Below are positions 1 through 4,326 of a stretch of 6,851 nt of DNA, piece by piece. The notes under the pieces were generated by a model, which was not told the origin of the DNA, searched no databases, and was given only the letters and a program-made list of their open reading frames with translations. The position numbers and the translations under genes were made by a program. Location: NCBI GenBank assembly GCA_003524335.1, contig DQHV01000380.1, positions 308 through 7,158 on the forward strand, read 5' to 3'. Numbering within the stretch: the stretch's first letter is position 1; the number at the start of each line of letters is the position of its first letter. Origin of the DNA: Candidatus Aminicenantota bacterium. Lineage in GTDB: Bacteria > Acidobacteriota > Aminicenantia > Aminicenantales > UBA8522.

Positions 1-121
1 GCGCCGCAATTTCTGTTAACTAACTAATATACTGCATATTAAAAACAACAAACTTTTAACTTCAAAGAGTTTCTCTTTCCTAATTAATTACATTTCTGAT
101 AATTAACATAAATTGCGGCGC
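1..121. repeat. AT-rich non-coding end bounded by a 20-base inverted repeat
   Basis: Positions 1-20 and 102-121 are reverse complements at 18 of 20 positions, including an unbroken outer 12 bases (1-12 with 110-121, core GCGCCGCAATTT). The 81 bases between the arms are very AT-rich and hold no open frame. The right arm lies 10 bases beyond the stop codon of the leftward DUF486-like gene. The arms could form a long stem with a large loop, or be the ends of a small mobile or repeated element, or reflect a fold-back artefact. Because the left arm starts at base 1, the repeat may continue outside the window. The pairing is directly visible; the role is unknown. It is not a normal terminator, since the loop is too large and there is no T-run next to the stem. 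Confidence 0.6.
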
Positions 122-131
122 AAATCGCGCC

Positions 132-500
132 CTACTTCATAAACACAAAATATACCGCCATCACCAGACAAAAAAAGGCGGCGAAGTGGTTCCAGCGGAT
201 GGGTTCGTTTCCGAAGAACATGGTTGAGAAGACTACAAATACGACAAGGGTGATGACCTCCTGAATGACCTTGAGCTGCATGAGGGTGAAAGTTCCGCCG
301 TTACCTATGTAGCCCATGCGGTTGGCTGGCACCTGGAACATATATTCTACAAGCGCAATCATCCATGAAAAGAGAATGACACCGTACAGCGGCCAGTTGC
401 TTATCGCTCCGGTTTGCTGAAGTTTTATGTGGCCGTACCAGGCGAGAGTCATAAAAATATTTGCTACTACCAGCAGAAGAATTGTATATGCACCGTTCAT
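132..500 (-). CDS. DUF486 / DMT-like small membrane protein
   Basis: This encodes a 122-residue hydrophobic protein with four predicted membrane helices, at about residues 4-24, 36-54, 78-97 and 104-121. The segment EYMFQVPANRMGY (residues 52-64) followed by QLKVIQE (75-81) is the hallmark of the DUF486 family, which is related to the drug/metabolite transporter superfamily. The length is normal for that family, so the gene appears complete. The frame stays open to 563, but the ATG at 500 is preferred: it places the start directly before the first helix, as in relatives, and the extra 21 residues would be atypical. No substrate is known for the family; it probably sits in the cytoplasmic membrane. 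It is transcribed away from the peptidase gene and shares a roughly 100-base intergenic region with it. Its codon use and AT-rich flank match the left, Bacteroidota-like half of the window. Confidence 0.85.
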   Translation of the reverse strand: MNGAYTILLLVVANIFMTLAWYGHIKLQQTGAISNWPLYGVILFSWMIALVEYMFQVPANRMGYIGNGGTFTLMQLKVIQEVITLVVFVVFSTMFFGNEPIRWNHFAAFFCLVMAVYFVFMK

Positions 501-552
501 AAGGTCAGTTACTTTTATCTGTATGAAAACAATGGAGTTGTAAAAATTGGTG

Positions 553-560
553 CAAATATA
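553..560 (-). promoter_or_regulatory. Putative Bacteroidota -7 box for the DUF486-like gene
   Basis: Read on the minus strand this is TATATTTG, an exact match to the Bacteroidota -7 consensus TAnnTTTG. It lies 52 bases upstream of the ATG at 500, so transcription would begin near 545. A TTTG further upstream is 25 bases away, longer than the usual 19-21 for a -33 element, so the upstream element is weak or absent. The motif is short and the region AT-rich, so a chance match is possible. Confidence 0.35.
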
Positions 561-574
561 CACTCCATCTTTAT

Positions 575-582
575 TATCTTTG
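575..582 (+). promoter_or_regulatory. Putative Bacteroidota -7 box for the M49 peptidase gene
   Basis: TATCTTTG matches the TAnnTTTG consensus and lies 22 bases before the ATG at 605, which would give a leader of about 15 bases. A TTG at 547-549 is again about 25 bases upstream rather than the usual 19-21. No Shine-Dalgarno sequence is visible before 605, which is common in Bacteroidota. It sits on the opposite strand to the other -7 box, so the spacer would be a divergent promoter region. Confidence 0.35.
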
Positions 583-604
583 TTTCAAATTTTATCTTTC
601 TTAT

Positions 605-2602
605 ATGAAATATCTAAAAATTATGCTGTTTGCAGGCGCACTGGGGCTGATGTTCAGCTCATGCAAGGAATCCGCCGTAAAGGAGGAGCCCTTTAAATAT
701 CTGGCAGATGAATTTGCCGACATTAAAGTAATCCGTTACAGAATCCCGGGCTGGGACTCTCTCTCATTCCAGCAGAAAGAGTATATCTACCACCTGAGCG
801 AGGCTGCCAAAAGCGGACGCGACATCTTCTGGGATCAGAACTTCAGGCACGGACTCAGAGTCCGCAAGGTACTGGAGAACATTTTCGAAAACTACAAAGG
901 CGAACAAGAGAGCGAAGATTGGAAGAATTTTGTGATATACGCAAAAAGGGTATTCTTCAGCAATGGTATTCACCACCACTATGCAGAGGAGAAATTCATC
1001 CCTGCATGCAGTCAGGAGTACTTCTCAAAACTGCTTACAGAGAGCGGACAGGAGGGCGAATCGGCAGAGATCCTTCCGCTGCTTTACGATCCGGCAGTTT
1101 ATCCGCACAGAAAAAACATAACAGGCGAAGGCGACCTGCTTCTGGGAAGTGCTGTAAACTTCTATGATGGTGTGAGCAAGGCCGAGGCTGAGGCTTTCTA
1201 TGCAAAGATGATTGATGCAAAGGACACAACTCCGGTTTCATATGGTCTTAACTCTAAGCTGGTTAAGAGAGACGGCAAGATTTTCGAAGAGGTTTATAAG
1301 GTAGGCGGACTTTACGGTCCTGCAATTGAGAAGATTATCTCTCACCTTGAGGCTGCCTCTGCTGTTGCAGAAAATGACACTCAGAGGGGTTATATTGCCA
1401 AACTTATTGAGTACTACAAGAGCGGCGACCTGAATATGTGGGATGAGTACAACATTGCCTGGGTTAAGGACACCGAAAGCCAGGTAGATTTCATCAACGG
1501 TTTTATTGAAGATTACAACGACCCGATGGGCATGAAGGCCAGCTGGGAGTCGGTCGTCAACTACAAGGACCTGGCCGCGACGAAGCGCGCCGATGCGATC
1601 TCGGGGAGCGCCCAGTGGTTCGAGGACAACTCGCCGGTCGACCCCCGCTTCAAGAAGAAAGAGGTCAAGGGCGTCTCGGCCAAGGTCATCACCGCGGCCA
1701 TGCTCGGCGGCGACTGCTATCCCTCGACGCCTATCGGCATCAACCTGCCGAACGCCAACTGGATCCGCAAGAACCACGGCTCCAAGTCCGTGACCATCGA
1801 GAACATCACCTACGCCTACGACCAGTCCTCGCTCAAGTCGCCCTTCGGGCAGGAGTTCACCTTCAGCGCAGAGCTCCTCGAGCGGGCCAAGACGTACGGG
1901 CCGCACGCCGGCAACATCCACACGGACCTCCACGAGGTCCTCGGCCACGGCTCGGGCCAGCTCCTGCCCGGCGTCGCGGACGAGGCGCTCAAGAACTACA
2001 GCTCTCCGATCGAGGAATCCCGGGCCGACCTCTTCGCCCTCTACTACATCATGGACGATAAGATGCTCGAGCTCGGCCTGCTGCCCCACGCCGACGCGGC
2101 CAAGGCCGAGTACGACCTCCAGATCCGCAACGGCCTGATGACCCAGCTGACCCGGATCCAGCCGGGGAAGACCGTCGAACAGGCCCACATGCGCGGCCGG
2201 GCCATGGTCTCCCACTGGGTCTACGAGAAGGGCAAGCCCGAGAACGTCATCTCGCGGGTGACCAAGGACGGCAAGACCTACTTCGTCGTCAACGACTATC
2301 CGAAGCTCCGCCGCCTCTACGGCCAGCTCCTGGCCGAGGTCCAGCGGATCACGAGCGAGGGCGATTACGAGGCGGCCAAGGCCCTCATCGAGACCTACGG
2401 CGTCCAGGTCGATCAGGAGCTCCATAAGGAGGTCCTCGAGCGCTACGCCAAGCTGAACCTGGCCCCTTACGCCGGCTTCGTCAATCCGGTCCTGACCCCG
2501 GTCGTCGCCGACGGCCGGATCGTCGACGTCAAGATCGATCTCACCGAGGGCTATGTCGAGCAGATGCTGAGGTACGGCCGGGACTACGCGTTCCTGAAAT
2601 AG
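605..2602 (+). CDS. M49 family (dipeptidyl-peptidase III-like) zinc peptidase, lipoprotein; hybrid gene
   Basis: The frame encodes 665 residues, close to the length of Bacteroides-type dipeptidyl-peptidase III. Enzymes of this family remove dipeptides from the N-terminus of oligopeptides. Residues 443-448 read HEVLGH, the M49 HExxGH motif (zinc ligands H443 and H448, catalytic E444), and residues 470-475 read EESRAD, the second motif, with E471 as the expected third ligand. The N-terminus (MKYLKIMLFAGALGLMFSSC) is a lipoprotein signal with lipobox Cys20, suggesting an exported, membrane-anchored form. The N-terminal part to about residue 303 uses Bacteroidota-like codons; from residue 304 onward codons end almost only in G or C, yet the frame and protein alignment continue without a break. 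All catalytic motifs are in the right part, the signal peptide in the left. The family call is secure, but this exact protein may exist in no organism; it is probably the left end of one gene and the right end of a homologue. The -7 box at 575 is the likely promoter of the left part. Confidence 0.85.
   Translation: MKYLKIMLFAGALGLMFSSCKESAVKEEPFKYLADEFADIKVIRYRIPGWDSLSFQQKEYIYHLSEAAKSGRDIFWDQNFRHGLRVRKVLENIFENYKGEQESEDWKNFVIYAKRVFFSNGIHHHYAEEKFIPACSQEYFSKLLTESGQEGESAEILPLLYDPAVYPHRKNITGEGDLLLGSAVNFYDGVSKAEAEAFYAKMIDAKDTTPVSYGLNSKLVKRDGKIFEEVYKVGGLYGPAIEKIISHLEAASAVAENDTQRGYIAKLIEYYKSGDLNMWDEYNIAWVKDTESQVDFINGFIEDYNDPMGMKASWESVVNYKDLAATKRADAISGSAQWFEDNSPVDPRFKKKEVKGVSAKVITAAMLGGDCYPSTPIGINLPNANWIRKNHGSKSVTIENITYAYDQSSLKSPFGQEFTFSAELLERAKTYGPHAGNIHTDLHEVLGHGSGQLLPGVADEALKNYSSPIEESRADLFALYYIMDDKMLELGLLPHADAAKAEYDLQIRNGLMTQLTRIQPGKTVEQAHMRGRAMVSHWVYEKGKPENVISRVTKDGKTYFVVNDYPKLRRLYGQLLAEVQRITSEGDYEAAKALIETYGVQVDQELHKEVLERYAKLNLAPYAGFVNPVLTPVVADGRIVDVKIDLTEGYVEQMLRYGRDYAFLK
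1514..1546. other. Compositional breakpoint, probable chimeric join between two genomes
   Basis: In the 21 codons just before 1514 (1451-1513), 11 end in G or C. The 26 consecutive codons from 1514 to 1591 all end in G or C, and the same style holds to the window end. The stretch 1514-1546 encodes YNDPMGMKASW, a conserved segment of M49 peptidases, and its codons are acceptable in both styles, so the join lies somewhere within it. Everything on each side is consistent with its own half: leader, promoter style, ribosome binding sites and neighbours. This favours joining of two different genomes over transfer of a single gene fragment. Confidence 0.75.
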
Positions 2603-2617
2603 CCCGGGCGGCGCCTG

Positions 2618-2646
2618 TTGACGGCCCCGCGCGCCGGGCGTATCAT
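2618..2646 (+). promoter_or_regulatory. Sigma70-type promoter of the EF-Tu-domain-like gene
   Basis: TTGACG (2618-2623) and TATCAT (2641-2646) each match the -35 and -10 consensus at 5 of 6 positions, separated by exactly 17 bases. Transcription would start near 2653, leaving a leader of about 38 bases that carries AGGAGG at 2681-2686. AT-containing hexamers stand out strongly in this GC-rich spacer, which raises confidence. The small gene therefore probably has its own promoter rather than depending on the peptidase gene. Confidence 0.65.
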
Positions 2647-2690
2647 GCCCCTAGGGAGCGGGAGCGCCGGGAGGACGACGAGGAGGGAGC

Positions 2691-2954
2691 ATGGCCGAAG
2701 AGGAGATCGGGCACGTCATCCACTTCTTCCCGAAGATCAGCGTCGCCGTGATCGAGATCACGGCCGGCAGCCTGAAGGTCGGCGAGACGATCCGGATCAA
2801 GGGCCATACGAGTGATTTCACGCAGACCGTGGAGTCGCTCCAGCAGGAACACCTGCAGGTCCCCGAGATCGCCAAGGGCGCCTCGGCCGGGATGAAGGTC
2901 AAGGAGCACGTCCGGGAAGGGGACAAGGTCTTCAAGGTCACAGAAGGCGCCTGA
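2691..2954 (+). CDS. Translation elongation factor-like protein (stand-alone EF-Tu domain II fold)
   Basis: This encodes an 87-residue soluble protein resembling the small 'translation elongation factor-like' proteins that consist of a single domain-II beta-barrel. Supporting segments are the opening GHVIHFFPKISVAVIEI (residues 7-23), the turn LKVGETIRIKGHTSDF (28-43), then TVESLQQEH and a closing GMKVKEHVREGDKVFKV. There is no P-loop or NKxD-type motif, so it is not a GTPase. The ATG is preceded by AGGAGG at 2681-2686, four bases away, a strong ribosome binding site that fixes the start. It stands 88 bases after the peptidase stop and has its own promoter and a following hairpin, so it appears to be monocistronic. 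The biological role of such orphan barrels is not established; binding of RNA or of a translation or modification factor is a guess from the fold. It is complete and has the right-half codon style. Confidence 0.8.
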   Translation: MAEEEIGHVIHFFPKISVAVIEITAGSLKVGETIRIKGHTSDFTQTVESLQQEHLQVPEIAKGASAGMKVKEHVREGDKVFKVTEGA

Positions 2955-2974
2955 TCACGGGTGGTGCGGGCGCA

Positions 2975-2994
2975 CGGGCCGCTCCCGCGGCCCG
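2975..2994 (+). terminator. Strong GC hairpin after the EF-Tu-domain-like gene, possible terminator
   Basis: An 8-base-pair perfect stem (2975-2982 with 2987-2994) closes a four-base TCCC loop, 20 bases downstream of the stop codon of the small gene and upstream of the next promoter. The position suits a terminator or a transcript-end stabiliser. No T-run follows; instead the downstream sequence is purine-rich (GAGGAAAAGGGAAGAAAA), so it is not a textbook intrinsic terminator. Confidence 0.4.
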
Positions 2995-3032
2995 GAGGAA
3001 AAGGGAAGAAAACCGCCCTCCTGCCGTCCAAA

Positions 3033-3041
3033 TGCTATAAT
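3033..3041 (+). promoter_or_regulatory. Extended -10 promoter of the RND efflux operon
   Basis: TGCTATAAT contains a perfect -10 hexamer (3036-3041) preceded by the TGn extension at 3033-3035. No recognisable -35 hexamer lies 16-18 bases upstream, which is usual for extended -10 promoters. Transcription would begin near 3048, about 28 bases before the GTG at 3076. The AT-rich patch at 3030-3062 stands out against GC-rich surroundings. No clear operator palindrome or regulator gene is visible nearby. Confidence 0.6.
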
Positions 3042-3065
3042 GGATTTCTATATCTAGCTTTGTGT

Positions 3066-3069
3066 GAGG
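3066..3069 (+). promoter_or_regulatory. Ribosome binding site that decides the adaptor start
   Basis: GAGG at 3066-3069, within GTGAGG, is six bases upstream of the GTG at 3076. The alternative in-frame GTG at 3064 overlaps this site and has only T-rich sequence (TATATCTAGCTTTGT) before it, with no purine-rich element. The start at 3076 is therefore preferred. Confidence 0.5.
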
Positions 3070-3075
3070 TTCGCC

Positions 3076-4326
3076 GTGGCTCATATCGACCTGAAAAAGC
3101 TCTCGAGCAGGCTCTGGGCCAAGAAGGCCCGGCCCTTCACCATCGTGGCCGCCCTCTTCCTCATCTTCCTCGTCTGGCAGATCGTTTCCCGGCTTCCGGG
3201 CGGCGGACCGCAAGGCGGCCCGCGCGGAGCCGCGGTCGCGGTCGATATCGCGGCCGTCGAACACGGCGAGATCCGGGACATCGGCACCTTCTCGGGGACC
3301 CTGATCCCGAAATCCTATTTCACGGTCGTTCCGAAGATCTCCGGCCGGCTCAAGGCGCTCTACGTGGATATCGGGGACGAGCTCACCCGCGGCCAGCTCG
3401 TGGCCCTTCTCGAGGATGAGGAATACCAGCAGCAGGTCATCCAGGCCGAGGCCGACCTGGGTGTCGCCAAGGCCAATCTGGACGAGGCCGCATCCTCCCA
3501 GGAGCTGGCCCAGAAGGAGCTCGAAAGGGCCCGGACCCTTCACGAAAAAGGCATCCTGTCGGTTGCCGAGCTCGAGGCCGCGGTGTCCTCGTTCGGGACC
3601 CGGAACGCGCGCCATAAGGTCACCCAGGCCCAGATAGCCAACCAGCAGGCGGCCCTGGAAACGGCCAGGGTCCGGCTGTCCTACACGCGGATCCGCGCCG
3701 CCTGGGAAACGGAGGGGGGGGCCCGTTTTGTCGGGGAGCGCTTCGTCAACGCCGGCGCGATGCTCTCGTCGAACACGCCGATCCTGTCGGTCATCGAGCT
3801 CAAGCCGATCACGGCCGTCATCCACGTCACCGAGAAGGACTATTTCCGGATGAAGAACGAACAGCCGGTCGCCCTGACCAGCGGGGCCTTCCCGGGGAGG
3901 GAATTCATGGGCCGGGTGGCCCGGATCGCGCCCCTCCTCAAGGAAACCTCACGGGAGGCCCGGGTCGAGGTCGAGATCGACAACCTCGACGGCGCCCTCA
4001 AGCCGGGCATGTTCGTCAACGCCCGGATCGAATTCGTGAACAAGTCCGACGCGACAGTCGTCCCTACCAGTGCCCTCGTGAACCGTGGCGCCCTGCAGGG
4101 GCTGTTCCTGGCCGACATCGAGAACAAGAAGGCCGTGTTCCAGGCCGCGACGGTCGGCATCGTCGAAGGCGACCGGGCCGAGATCGTCGAGCCGGCCCAG
4201 CTCGCGGGTTACGTCATCACCCTCGGGCACCATCTCCTCGAGAACGGGACGCCGATCATCCTGCCCGCCGATGCCCCCGGCGCAGCAGCCCCGGCGCCGA
4301 AGAAAGCCCCTGGAGACAAGCGATGA
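3076..4326 (+). CDS. RND efflux periplasmic adaptor (HlyD/AcrA-like membrane fusion protein)
   Basis: This encodes 416 residues from the GTG at 3076 (420 if the GTG at 3064 is used). A basic N-terminus leads to one membrane anchor at about residues 20-40, then a Gly/Pro linker (GGGPQGGPRG). Next comes the split biotinyl-lipoyl domain, with first half around VVPKISGRLKALYVDIGDELTRGQ. The long alpha-helical coiled-coil hairpin is at about 118-203, rich in Ala, Glu and Gln. The second lipoyl half includes VGERFVNAGAMLSSNTPILSV. A beta-barrel domain follows at about 244-320 (ending LKPGMFVNARIEF), then a membrane-proximal domain and an Ala/Pro/Lys-rich tail. Such proteins bridge the inner-membrane RND pump to an outer-membrane TolC-type channel. 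The stop overlaps the pump gene's start as ATGA, showing translational coupling in one operon. No lipobox is seen, so anchoring is by the helix. The substrate cannot be told from sequence. Confidence 0.9.
   Translation: MAHIDLKKLSSRLWAKKARPFTIVAALFLIFLVWQIVSRLPGGGPQGGPRGAAVAVDIAAVEHGEIRDIGTFSGTLIPKSYFTVVPKISGRLKALYVDIGDELTRGQLVALLEDEEYQQQVIQAEADLGVAKANLDEAASSQELAQKELERARTLHEKGILSVAELEAAVSSFGTRNARHKVTQAQIANQQAALETARVRLSYTRIRAAWETEGGARFVGERFVNAGAMLSSNTPILSVIELKPITAVIHVTEKDYFRMKNEQPVALTSGAFPGREFMGRVARIAPLLKETSREARVEVEIDNLDGALKPGMFVNARIEFVNKSDATVVPTSALVNRGALQGLFLADIENKKAVFQAATVGIVEGDRAEIVEPAQLAGYVITLGHHLLENGTPIILPADAPGAAAPAPKKAPGDKR

Noticed and set aside
414..608. Small plus-strand frame (64 codons) opposite the start of the DUF486-like gene
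   Set aside because: It is antisense to a well-supported gene, runs through the divergent promoter region and overlaps the start of the peptidase gene.
1140..1260. A possible weaker change of codon style within the left half of the peptidase gene, with more GTT and GGT codons after about 1225
   Set aside because: The change is small and gradual and both sides fit a Bacteroidota style; it could reflect local protein content or conservation rather than a second join.
1238..2425. Long open frame on the minus strand (395 codons) opposite the peptidase gene
   Set aside because: It is a by-product of GC-rich codons on the plus strand; the translation is a Leu/Val/Asp/Arg-rich sequence with no recognisable domain, and it crosses the compositional breakpoint.
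3714..3721. Run of eight G in the adaptor gene, considered as a possible frameshift site
   Set aside because: The frame is continuous through the run and the protein before and after (RIRAAWETEGG then FVGERFVNAG) reads as a normal second lipoyl half, so no error is indicated.
2938..3825. Minus-strand frame of 295 codons opposite the adaptor gene
   Set aside because: It is a shadow of the adaptor coiled-coil and lipoyl coding region, covers the efflux promoter and the hairpin, and shows no family motif.
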